Both the position numbers and the translations under genes were made by a program. DNA of 15,725 nt, taken from positions 1 through 15,725 of the forward strand of contig DATMNB010000159.1 of assembly GCA_035569435.1 (NCBI GenBank), read 5' to 3'. Numbering within the stretch: the first letter of the stretch is position 1; every line of letters starts with the position of its first letter. Shown in pieces: positions 6,429-13,075 of this stretch. The stretch is from DASRDS01 sp035569435. Its GTDB lineage: Bacteria; Gemmatimonadota; Gemmatimonadetes; Gemmatimonadales; Gemmatimonadaceae. Under the pieces are notes generated by a model. That model saw only the letters and a program-made list of their open reading frames with translations. It made no database searches and was not told the DNA's origin.

Positions 6429-7754
6429 ATGCCATGCGCTGCCCTGCTCGTCGCGTTCGTCCTGCAACAACACCTGCAACAACACCTGCAACAACAAGTG
6501 TTGCTGCCAGAGTTACCGACCGTCAGGTCGCCCGTCACGATCGCCGCCGCGACCACACCCGACGGACGCGACGAGTACGTCTACGACGGCCACCCCGTCG
6601 CCCCAGTGATCCACGTGCGCCCCGGCGAACGGCTGCACGTGGCGCTGATCGATTCCATGTCCGTCCCGTCGCGCGAGCCATGCGTCAGCGACCCCTGTCG
6701 CCAGGTCACCAATCTCCACTTCCACGGCATGCACGTCTCGCCGCGTGACTCGGCCGATAACATCCTCGACCTCCTCGCCCGACCAGGCGACACGCTTCAC
6801 TACACGGTCGACATCCCGCGCGATCATCCGCCGGGCCTCTTCTGGTACCACCCGCACCCGCACGGCGAGAGTGATCGCCAAGTCGATGACGGCATGTCGG
6901 GCGCCATCGTCGTCGACGGGATCGACAGCGTCGCGCCGGAGGTGCGCGGCCTCCGCGAACGCGTCCTTGTCTTCCGCGCCTGGCGCGACGAATGGACGCT
7001 CAACGGCGTCACGCGCCCCGCGATCGACATCTCGCCCGGCGAGCGGCAGTTCTGGCGCGTCGTGAACGCCAGCGGCGACGATTTTCTGGATCTCGAGCTC
7101 GACACCGCGCAACACGTGGTCTGGCACATCGTGGCGCTGGATGGCGAACCCGCCCCCGGCCGCCTCACAACACACGTGCATATCCCGCCGGGCGGCCGCG
7201 TCGAAGCGATCGTCACCGGCCCATCGACCCGCACCGTCCTGCGCACGCGCGGCGTCGACACCGGCCCCGACGGCGACCCGGACCCCCCGGCCATTCTCGC
7301 CGATATCATCCCGGGCACAACGCCACGGCCGACGCCAGCTCCCCGCTCGCGCGACACGCGACCAAGACCCATTCCCGCCGCGGCCCTCGCCGCCGCACAC
7401 ACCGCGCCGGAAGCCGTCGTGACGTTCACCGAGGATCACAACGGCTTCTACATCAATGGCCGGAAGTTCGACCACGAGGCCGGTCCGATGTTCACCGTCC
7501 GCGTAGGCTCCTTCGCGCACTGGAAGGTCGTGAACTCCACCGACGAGATCCACCCGTTCCACATCCACCAGGTCCACTTCCTGACACTCGGCGACGATCC
7601 GACCTGGCTCGACACGGTGACCATCCCGCCGTACTCCTCGATCGACGTCGTCCTCGACGCCACCAACCCCGTGATCCGCGGCCGCTCCGTCTTCCACTGC
7701 CACATGCTCCGCCACGAGGACAAGGGCATGATGGCCGAGGTCCTCTTCAAGTAG
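6429..7754 (+). CDS. Multicopper oxidase (three-cupredoxin, laccase-like)
   Basis: 441 residues from ATG 6429; GTG 6423 is an alternative. All copper ligands are visible: LHFHGMHV (His97, His99), WYHPHPHG (His141, His143), HPFHIH (His375 T1, His378 and His380), and HCHMLRH...GMM (His423, Cys424 T1, His425, His429, axial Met434). It should therefore oxidise small substrates and reduce O2 to water at a T1 plus T2/T3 cluster. A Pro-rich linker (about 288-312) precedes the third cupredoxin domain. The N-terminus is odd: a short hydrophobic stretch CAALLVAFVL without basic residues, no twin-arginine, then LQQH LQQH LQQQ encoded by a 12-bp tandem repeat; export is therefore uncertain. It follows the hypothetical gene by about 19 bp, probably in the Lrp operon. 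Its 3' end overlaps the acetyltransferase by 8 bp. Substrate (phenols, Cu(I), Mn) cannot be read from sequence. Confidence 0.93.
   Translation: MPCAALLVAFVLQQHLQQHLQQQVLLPELPTVRSPVTIAAATTPDGRDEYVYDGHPVAPVIHVRPGERLHVALIDSMSVPSREPCVSDPCRQVTNLHFHGMHVSPRDSADNILDLLARPGDTLHYTVDIPRDHPPGLFWYHPHPHGESDRQVDDGMSGAIVVDGIDSVAPEVRGLRERVLVFRAWRDEWTLNGVTRPAIDISPGERQFWRVVNASGDDFLDLELDTAQHVVWHIVALDGEPAPGRLTTHVHIPPGGRVEAIVTGPSTRTVLRTRGVDTGPDGDPDPPAILADIIPGTTPRPTPAPRSRDTRPRPIPAAALAAAHTAPEAVVTFTEDHNGFYINGRKFDHEAGPMFTVRVGSFAHWKVVNSTDEIHPFHIHQVHFLTLGDDPTWLDTVTIPPYSSIDVVLDATNPVIRGRSVFHCHMLRHEDKGMMAEVLFK
6462..6497 (+). repeat. 12-bp tandem repeat CTGCAACAACAC (x3, last copy one base off) in oxidase N-terminus
   Basis: CTGCAACAACAC at 6462-6473 and 6474-6485, then CTGCAACAACAA at 6486-6497. 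In frame it encodes LQQH-LQQH-LQQQ, residues 12-23. Immediately after, GCAACA (6488-6493) and TGTTGC (6499-6504) can pair around a 5-base loop, so the start of the coding region may fold. Copy-number change would keep the frame. Confidence 0.85.
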
Positions 7755-8373
7755 CGCCAGACATCGCCGTGAATTGCGTCTTCACGTGGGGCCACTCCGC
7801 CGCCACGATCGTATACCGCGCCGAGTCGCGCGCGATATAGTCCGCGGCCATCCGATGCGCACGAAGAATCCCCTCGAACCGCCCGCCGATCCGCTCCAGC
7901 GCCGCGCGCGACCGACTGTTGCGCACGTCCGTGTGAAAACACACCCGCAGCGCGCCCCACGTCTCGAACGCGTGCGTCAACATGAGCAGCTTGGCCTCGG
8001 TGTTGGCGGCCGTCCGGATGGCCGACCGCGTGTACCACGTGTAGCCGATCTCACAGACATCGACCGCATGCCGGCCCCGCCGCGGATGCCCCTCGGGCCA
8101 CGCCCACCGCTCGATGTCAAAGAAGCGCGTCGACCCGATGACGACACCGTCGTCCACGCGGATAAGCGCAAACGGCATCGCCGTCCCGACCTGCTGCTGC
8201 GCTCGCGCCGTCTCGACGTACGCCGTGGCCTCACGCGCGCCCTGCGGCACGGGGCTCCACTGATAGAGCGTCGGATCCGCCGCCGCCGCGGCGACCAGCC
8301 CGTCCACGTGGCGCACGTCCAGCGGCTCGAGCCGCACGTGCCTGCCCGTCAGCACAAAACCGTCTATACTCAC
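7747..8373 (-). CDS. GNAT N-acetyltransferase, RimJ/RimL type (Acetyltransf_3)
   Basis: 208 residues from GTG 8371-8373 (VSIDGFVLTGRHVRLEPLDV). The upstream ATG 8410-8412 would add 13 unlikely residues. The RimL-type acetyltransferase core is seen as the N-terminal strand RLEPL (14-18), the central GSTRFFDIERW (80-90), CEIGYTWY (107-114), NTEAKLLMLTHAFE (124-137), and the CoA-side block RVCFHTDVRNSRSRAALERI (143-162), GGRFEGILRAHR (163-174), and EWPHVK (193-198). This family transfers acetyl from acetyl-CoA to N-terminal or side-chain amines of proteins or small molecules; the acceptor is unknown. A -10/-35 pair lies before the GTG. It is divergent from the SDR gene and convergent with the oxidase. 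Confidence 0.92.
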   Translation of the reverse strand: MSIDGFVLTGRHVRLEPLDVRHVDGLVAAAAADPTLYQWSPVPQGAREATAYVETARAQQQVGTAMPFALIRVDDGVVIGSTRFFDIERWAWPEGHPRRGRHAVDVCEIGYTWYTRSAIRTAANTEAKLLMLTHAFETWGALRVCFHTDVRNSRSRAALERIGGRFEGILRAHRMAADYIARDSARYTIVAAEWPHVKTQFTAMSGAT

Positions 8374-8380
8374 GGCGCTG

Positions 8381-8409
8381 AGTATGCAGCCCACCCCTGA
8401 GCACCGCAA
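8381..8409 (-). promoter_or_regulatory. Promoter of the acetyltransferase gene, predicted leaderless
   Basis: On the minus strand TTGCGG (8409-8404) and CATACT (8386-8381) are 17 bp apart. The -10 hexamer is followed by seven bases (cagcgcc) and then the GTG start, and there is no Shine-Dalgarno. The hexamers are weak individually (4/6 for CATACT), so confidence is limited. On the other strand TATACT (8365-8370) could serve the SDR gene but has no good -35. Confidence 0.4.
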
Positions 8410-8425
8410 CATGAGCGCCGCAACA
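8398..8425. repeat. 14-bp tandem direct repeat TGAGCRCCGCAACA next to SDR start
   Basis: TGAGCACCGCAACA (8398-8411) and TGAGCGCCGCAACA (8412-8425) match at 13 of 14 positions and abut. The second copy ends on the A of the SDR ATG and the first overlaps the -35 of the divergent acetyltransferase promoter. It could be a pair of binding sites or just a local duplication. Confidence 0.6.
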
Positions 8426-9228
8426 TGACGAACACGTTGAACATGGCCGACCTCACGCCCGCCACGCTCTTCTCCCTCGCCGGCCGCACGGCCATCGTCA
8501 CGGGCTCCGGCCGCGGCCTGGGCCGCACCCTCGCCCACGGCCTGGCCGCCGCCGGCGCCCGCGTCGTCGTCGCCGACCGCTCCATCGAGAGCGCCCACGT
8601 AGTCGCCGCGGAGGTCACGGCCGCGGGCGGTCAGGCGGCCGGCACGTTCGTCGACATCACCGACCGCGCGAGCTGCACGGCGCTCATCGCCTTCACCACC
8701 CGCACCTTCGGCCGCCTCGACATCCTCGTCAACAACGCCGCCATCGACGTCATCGAGCCCTTCACCCGCGTCGCCCCCGACAACTGGCGGCAGATCATCG
8801 ACGTCGACCTGACCGGCGCCTTCAACTGCTCCCAACTCGCCGTCGCGCACCTCCTCGAGCAGGGCACCGGCGGTTCTATTATCAACATCACCTCGCTCGC
8901 CGCCACCGCCGCGATCCACAACCTCGCCGCCTATAGCGCCGCCAAAGCCGGCCTCACCCAACTCACCCGCGTCATGGCCCTGGAGCTCGCCCCCCACGCC
9001 ATCCGCGTCAACGCCATCGCCCCCGGCTACCTGGAAAACGTGATGGCCGGCGCCGACGCCGAGCACCGCAACCCGGCCAAGGAACACCACATCCGCGCCT
9101 TCACCCCACTCGGCCGCCGCGCCCGCCTCACGGAGCTCGTCGGCCCCGTCACCTTCCTCGCCTCCAACGCCTCATCGTACGTGACCGGCGCCACCCTCGC
9201 CGTCGACGGCGGCTACACCGCGATCTGA
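8425..9228 (+). CDS. Short-chain dehydrogenase/reductase (classical SDR)
   Basis: 267 residues, usual for classical SDRs. The Rossmann motif TGSGRGLG (26-33) is followed by VVVADRS with Asp51 at the end of strand 2, pointing to NAD(H) rather than NADP(H). NNAA (103-106) and the catalytic Ser157, Tyr170, Lys174 (YSAAK) are present. The Asn of the catalytic tetrad (usual DVNLTG) is Asp128 here (DVDLTG); many SDRs have this variant, so activity is not excluded. LAVDGGYTAI closes the fold. Start ATG 8425 is adopted; ATG 8443 is possible, and neither has a clear ribosome site. Substrate is unknown. It is divergent from the acetyltransferase (51 bp between starts) and ends 10 bp from the convergent exporter. 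Confidence 0.93.
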   Translation: MTNTLNMADLTPATLFSLAGRTAIVTGSGRGLGRTLAHGLAAAGARVVVADRSIESAHVVAAEVTAAGGQAAGTFVDITDRASCTALIAFTTRTFGRLDILVNNAAIDVIEPFTRVAPDNWRQIIDVDLTGAFNCSQLAVAHLLEQGTGGSIINITSLAATAAIHNLAAYSAAKAGLTQLTRVMALELAPHAIRVNAIAPGYLENVMAGADAEHRNPAKEHHIRAFTPLGRRARLTELVGPVTFLASNASSYVTGATLAVDGGYTAI

Positions 9229-9238
9229 TTGCGTTGCG

Positions 9239-10744
9239 TTAGTCGACGAGCACGGCCTCCAGACTGCCGCGTCCGACCGACACGCCACCAGGCAACAGTC
9301 GCCACGTCACGAGACTTGATGCAGCAGCCACCAGACCGGCCACCCACATGAGCCACGCGATCCCAAACGCCACGCTCCGCCGCGCGATCTCCGTCGCCAC
9401 CGCCCGCGCCGAGTCGGGCACACCAGCCACCGCGCCGGCCGCATCACCGGCAATCACACGCCGCACAAACGGACCGACATCCACCGTCAGCGCCCCCTGC
9501 GCGGCGCGCCGGACAAAATCACTCATCGCGGCGTGCGACAACACGACGCCAAGCACCGCCACCGCCAGCAGGATCGCCGTGAACCGCACCGTCGCGCTGA
9601 GCCCACCGGCCATCCCGCCACGCTCCGGCGGAATCGTGCCTTGCAGCGTCTGCGCCGTCTCGCCATTCAGCAGGCCCGCTCCCACGCCGGTCAGCACCAT
9701 CGCCGCTCCGAACAGCGGATACTGGAGCAGCGGCGCGCTCCAGGCGAGCAACAGATTCCCCGAGGCAAGACACGCGAGCCCCCACACGAGCACCGCCCGA
9801 TTCCCATACCGCACCGACGCCCGCGCGCCGATCCGCGGCATCACGAAGAGCGGAATCGCATACGGCAGCATGGCCCCGCCTGACACGATCGGCGAGTACC
9901 CGAACGCATTCTGCAGGTAGAGCGGGAGAAAAAAGACGAGCACCTGCCCCGCCGCCGAATACCCGATCATGGCCGTGACCGCGCCAAGAAACGCCGGCCG
10001 CCCAAACAACGCCAGATCCAGCATCGGATACGGATGCCGCCGCTCCACCCAGACAAACACGGCCAGCGCCACCGCCGCCCCGCCGAGCCGCGCGGCAAGG
10101 TGATGCGGATCGATCATCGACCACGTCAACAAGAACAACGCCGCGCAAAACGTGACGCACCCGCCGATGTCATACTGTGCCGCGCCCGGATCACGCGAAT
10201 CCGGCACCCATCGCACGATCGCCACGCACAACCCGATGCAGATCGGGATGTTGATCAGAAACGTCCACCGCCACCCCCAGAGTGACGTGACGACTCCGCC
10301 AACGATCGGACCGCAGATGACCGCCGCCCCGATCACCGCCCCCCACACGCCAAATGCCCGCGCGCGATCGGCGCCTCGAAACTCATGTCCGATGATGCCG
10401 AGTGCCGCCGACGGCAGGAATGCCGCGCCGACCCCTTGGAGGACCCGCGCCCCCACGAGCCACGCCGCGGACGGCGCGAGACCGCACATGAGTGACGCAA
10501 TGGCGAAAATCGACACGCCCGCGAGCACCGCGCCCTTCCGCCCCCGATGGTCCGAGAGCACACCGGCAGGCGTGAGGAGCGACGCAAAGCACAGCACGTA
10601 CCCGCCAATCACCCACTCGACGTCGGCAAACGTGGCATGCAGCGCCCGCGCGATCGACGGCAGGGCGACCCCGACGATAGTCGCGTCGAGCGTGACGAGT
10701 CCCGTCACCGTCGCCATCGTCAGGAGAATGATCTTTTTCCGCAT
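9239..10744 (-). CDS. MFS transporter, DHA2 (EmrB/QacA) family, 14 TM
   Basis: 501 residues, an inner-membrane drug/H+ antiporter type. Signatures: TM1 motif LDATIVGVALPSIA (19-32, Asp20), loop 2-3 motif A GVLSDHRGRKGAVLAG (61-76), and the motif C region GAVIGAAVICGPIVGG followed by WGWRWTFLINIPI, which is typical of DHA2. Fourteen hydrophobic segments can be drawn, the last LMWVAGLVAAASSLVTW. The start ATG 10742-10744 lacks a clear ribosome site; TATAAC (minus strand, 10770-10765) lies 20 bases upstream as a -10. It is divergent from the LysR gene, the common arrangement in which the regulator controls the exporter and the exported compound or its precursor is the ligand. It is convergent with the SDR gene. 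Substrate cannot be inferred. Confidence 0.95.
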   Translation of the reverse strand: MRKKIILLTMATVTGLVTLDATIVGVALPSIARALHATFADVEWVIGGYVLCFASLLTPAGVLSDHRGRKGAVLAGVSIFAIASLMCGLAPSAAWLVGARVLQGVGAAFLPSAALGIIGHEFRGADRARAFGVWGAVIGAAVICGPIVGGVVTSLWGWRWTFLINIPICIGLCVAIVRWVPDSRDPGAAQYDIGGCVTFCAALFLLTWSMIDPHHLAARLGGAAVALAVFVWVERRHPYPMLDLALFGRPAFLGAVTAMIGYSAAGQVLVFFLPLYLQNAFGYSPIVSGGAMLPYAIPLFVMPRIGARASVRYGNRAVLVWGLACLASGNLLLAWSAPLLQYPLFGAAMVLTGVGAGLLNGETAQTLQGTIPPERGGMAGGLSATVRFTAILLAVAVLGVVLSHAAMSDFVRRAAQGALTVDVGPFVRRVIAGDAAGAVAGVPDSARAVATEIARRSVAFGIAWLMWVAGLVAAASSLVTWRLLPGGVSVGRGSLEAVLVD

Positions 10745-10770
10745 GGACGAAGGCTAAAGGGGGCGTTATA

Positions 10771-10790
10771 TTCCAAATGAATGATGATCA
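10771..10790. promoter_or_regulatory. Palindrome in exporter/LysR intergenic region, candidate LysR operator
   Basis: ATGATGA (10771-10777) and TCATCAT (10784-10790) are perfect 7-bp arms with a 6-bp spacer TCACGG. It lies within the 87-bp gap between the divergent exporter (start 10744) and LysR (start 10832) genes, just upstream of the TATAAC -10 of the exporter. LysR proteins typically bind such T-N11-A-like dyads between divergent genes. Confidence 0.6.
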
Positions 10791-10831
10791 CGGTCATCAT
10801 GCGCTGACAGCATGAACACGATGAACACACC

Positions 10832-11713
10832 ATGAACATCCACGACCTCGAAGCCTTCATCGCCGTCGTCGAGACCGGCTCCATCGGTGCCGCCGCCCTC
10901 CGCCTGAACCTCACCCAGCCAGGCGTCACCCGCCGCGTCCAGTCCCTCGAGCACACACTCGGCACGCCGCTCCTCGACCGCCGCTCCAAACCACCCCGCA
11001 TCACCACCGCCGGTCGCGCCGCCTACGATCAGGCCCGCCGCGTCACCCTCGCCGTCCGCGACATGACCCTCGCCCTGGAGCCCGACGGCGAACCCCGCGG
11101 CGAGTTCCGCATCGGCGTCAGCGTCGGACTCGGCGACCTCGCCCTCTTCGATCCCGTCGACCGCGTGCGCGCGGCCTTTCCGCACCTGCTCCTCCGCGCC
11201 TCCACTGGATCCCAGACCGCGCAACAGGTGCGCGCCGGCACGCTCGACGCCGCGGCCTTCCTGTCCACTGACACCGTCGACCCACCGTACGGCCTCGCCG
11301 GCGAACGCTTGTGCCTCGCCCCCGCCGTCATCGTCGCCGGATCCACGTTCCCCCTCTCCGACCCGGAACGCTTCGAGGACCTGGCCGCGGTCCCCTGGGT
11401 GCTCAACCACGACGGCTGCGCGTTCCGTCGTGCCCTCACCGACGCCTTCACCGCGCACCGGCGCGTCATGGTGCCCGGCGTCGAGGCCGGCGGCAACGAG
11501 CTGCACCTCTCACTGATCGCCCGCGGCCACGGCATCGGCATGGTGCTGCCCCGTATGCTGGAACGCAGCGCCTTCCGCGACGCCGTCCGCGTCGTCCCGG
11601 TCGACGATTTTCACCCCATGTTCGCCGTCTGGCTCGTCCACTCCGCCTACCCGGGCCGCCTCGCCGCGCCCATCCGCTGCTTTAGAGACGCACTCGCGGC
11701 GCAACTGTCGTAG
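10832..11713 (+). CDS. LysR-family transcriptional regulator
   Basis: 293 residues, usual for the family. N-terminal winged helix (1-60: DLEAFIAVVETGSIGAAALR, QPGVTRRVQSLEHTLGTPLL, then DRRSKPPRITTAGR) followed by a periplasmic-binding-like ligand domain (about 85-290, FRIGVSVGLGDLALF onward). Such regulators bind a small ligand in the C-terminal domain and activate or repress a divergent neighbour, here the MFS exporter. The start ATG 10832 is the third of three ATGAACA copies. A seven-codon ORF (10812-10835) ends with a stop overlapping this ATG in an ATGA, so coupling is possible. No clear ribosome site. Confidence 0.95.
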   Translation: MNIHDLEAFIAVVETGSIGAAALRLNLTQPGVTRRVQSLEHTLGTPLLDRRSKPPRITTAGRAAYDQARRVTLAVRDMTLALEPDGEPRGEFRIGVSVGLGDLALFDPVDRVRAAFPHLLLRASTGSQTAQQVRAGTLDAAAFLSTDTVDPPYGLAGERLCLAPAVIVAGSTFPLSDPERFEDLAAVPWVLNHDGCAFRRALTDAFTAHRRVMVPGVEAGGNELHLSLIARGHGIGMVLPRMLERSAFRDAVRVVPVDDFHPMFAVWLVHSAYPGRLAAPIRCFRDALAAQLS

Positions 11714-11733
11714 CTCAGCTGTATGTAGTTGTG

Positions 11734-11739
11734 TATAGT
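11734..11739 (+). promoter_or_regulatory. -10-like hexamer TATAGT seven bases before the start of the membrane/SRPBCC gene
   Basis: TATAGT (5/6 to TATAAT) is followed by ggggccc and then ATG 11747, placing a likely transcription start at or beside the start codon. No good -35 is visible, and no Shine-Dalgarno is needed in that case. The alternative in-frame TTG/GTG starts (11729, 11738) would lie upstream of, or inside, the hexamer. Confidence 0.5.
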
Positions 11740-11746
11740 GGGGCCC

Positions 11747-13075
11747 ATGACCTCCCTCCTGCGCCTGGACGAACCCGTCGATCGCCGGACCTACCTGCTC
11801 GCGGGCAGCGCGCTGGCCTGGCTCAAGTACGTGGGCGATGTGGCGCTGGTGCACGCCGGGACAGGCCGCTGGTGGTATCCCTGGGATTACTCGGCATCCG
11901 TTCCACACTTGTTGGACACCATCCTGGCGCACGCGCCGTCATGGCTGTCGCCGACGCTCGCCATCTGGACGCTGCCCTTCCTCTGGATCGGCATCACGCT
12001 CACCGTGCGACGCGCCGTGAGCGCCGGCCGCTCGCCGTGGTGGTCGTTTCTCTTCTTCGTCCCGTACGCGAACTACCTGCTGATCCTCGTGCTCGCGATC
12101 CTGCCACCGGTGCCGGTACCCGCCACGCCCGACACGGAAGGCTGGGTCGGGCCAGGCGGTCCGTTACTCGCCGTCGCCGGCGGCCTCGCCCTCGCCCTGG
12201 CCATGGTCGCCTACAGCGTCGTGATGCTCGGACGATACGGCGCGGCGCTGTTCTTCGGCACACCGTTCGCCGTCGGCGCCCTGACCGCGTTCCTGTTCAA
12301 CCGACGGAACGAGGTGTCGACCCGCGAGACGATGGGCGTCGTCACGCTGACCATCGTGCTCGCCGGGTGCGCGCTCTTTCTGCTCGGACAGGAGGGCGCG
12401 GTCTGCCTCGCCATGGCCCTGCCCCTGGCCCTCCCCGTCGCGTTCATGGGCGCCCTCGTAGGCCGCGAGATCTCTCGGTGCGCGACCCCCGTGCGCCCCG
12501 CCGGGTTGGCGATGCTCGCCCTGCCAGTCAGCGCCCTGCTCCACACCACGACGCCACACCCGATCCTCCACGAGGTGCGCTCGGCCGTCGAGATCAACGC
12601 CCCGCCCGCCCGCGTCTGGGAAACCGTCATCGCCTTCCCACCGATCGACGCCCCCCTCGATCTTCCCTCACGACTCGGCGTCGCCTACCCCGAATACGCC
12701 CACATCGACGGTACAGGCGTCGGCGCCACGCGCTACTGCGTGTTCTCGACCGGCCCGTTCGTCGAACCCATCACGCGCTGGGAACCAGGATCCCGCCTCT
12801 CATTCGACGTCTCCCACGCGCCGCCTCCACTGCGTGAGCTCAGCCCCTACCCGGGCCTCGCCCCGCGCCACCTGGACGGCTATCTGCTCCCCAAACGCGG
12901 CGAGTTCCGCCTCATCGCCCTGCCCAACGGCCGCACGCGCCTCGAGGGCAGCACCTGGTACGAGATCCGCATCGAGCCCGAGACGTACTGGGCCCCGATC
13001 ACCGACGCCCTCATCGCCCGCATCCACCGACGCGTCCTCGACCACATCCGAACCGTCACCGAACAACGCTCGTAG
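11747..13075 (+). CDS. Membrane protein with DUF805-like region and C-terminal SRPBCC (Polyketide_cyc2-like) domain
   Basis: 442 residues. N-terminal part (about 1-120) has a DUF805-like pattern: helix about 66-88, the basic segment TVRRAVSAGRSPWWSFLFF (86-104), and helix about 105-120 ending PP. Further hydrophobic segments lie about 140-160, 165-185, 197-213, 219-240 and 251-265, giving perhaps seven or eight. The C-terminal SRPBCC domain (276-440) opens VRSAVEINAPPARVWETVIAF and has a strand series to YEIRIEPETYW and a long C-terminal helix. SRPBCC domains bind hydrophobic ligands in a deep pocket or act as cyclases; which applies here is unknown. It lies 33 bp after LysR, probably with its own promoter. 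Its 3' end overlaps the AraC gene by 20 bp. Confidence 0.87.
   Translation: MTSLLRLDEPVDRRTYLLAGSALAWLKYVGDVALVHAGTGRWWYPWDYSASVPHLLDTILAHAPSWLSPTLAIWTLPFLWIGITLTVRRAVSAGRSPWWSFLFFVPYANYLLILVLAILPPVPVPATPDTEGWVGPGGPLLAVAGGLALALAMVAYSVVMLGRYGAALFFGTPFAVGALTAFLFNRRNEVSTRETMGVVTLTIVLAGCALFLLGQEGAVCLAMALPLALPVAFMGALVGREISRCATPVRPAGLAMLALPVSALLHTTTPHPILHEVRSAVEINAPPARVWETVIAFPPIDAPLDLPSRLGVAYPEYAHIDGTGVGATRYCVFSTGPFVEPITRWEPGSRLSFDVSHAPPPLRELSPYPGLAPRHLDGYLLPKRGEFRLIALPNGRTRLEGSTWYEIRIEPETYWAPITDALIARIHRRVLDHIRTVTEQRS

Noticed and set aside
6091..6609. Plus-strand frame rich in Arg and with CNNTCNNTCNNK repeats
   Set aside because: This is an alternative reading of the 12-bp repeat across the hypothetical gene and the oxidase start; no domain or start signal.
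6513..7715. 400-aa minus-strand frame opposite the multicopper oxidase
   Set aside because: No recognisable domain; the plus strand shows all copper ligands.
8374..9090. Long N-terminal extension of the acetyltransferase frame (to 9090)
   Set aside because: Gly/Asp-rich antisense translation over the SDR gene. The acetyltransferase fold begins near 8373, so the extension is an artefact.
11731..12837. 368-aa Arg-rich frame overlapping the membrane/SRPBCC gene
   Set aside because: Frame shadow with no hydrophobic pattern; the overlapping frame shows membrane helices and an SRPBCC domain.
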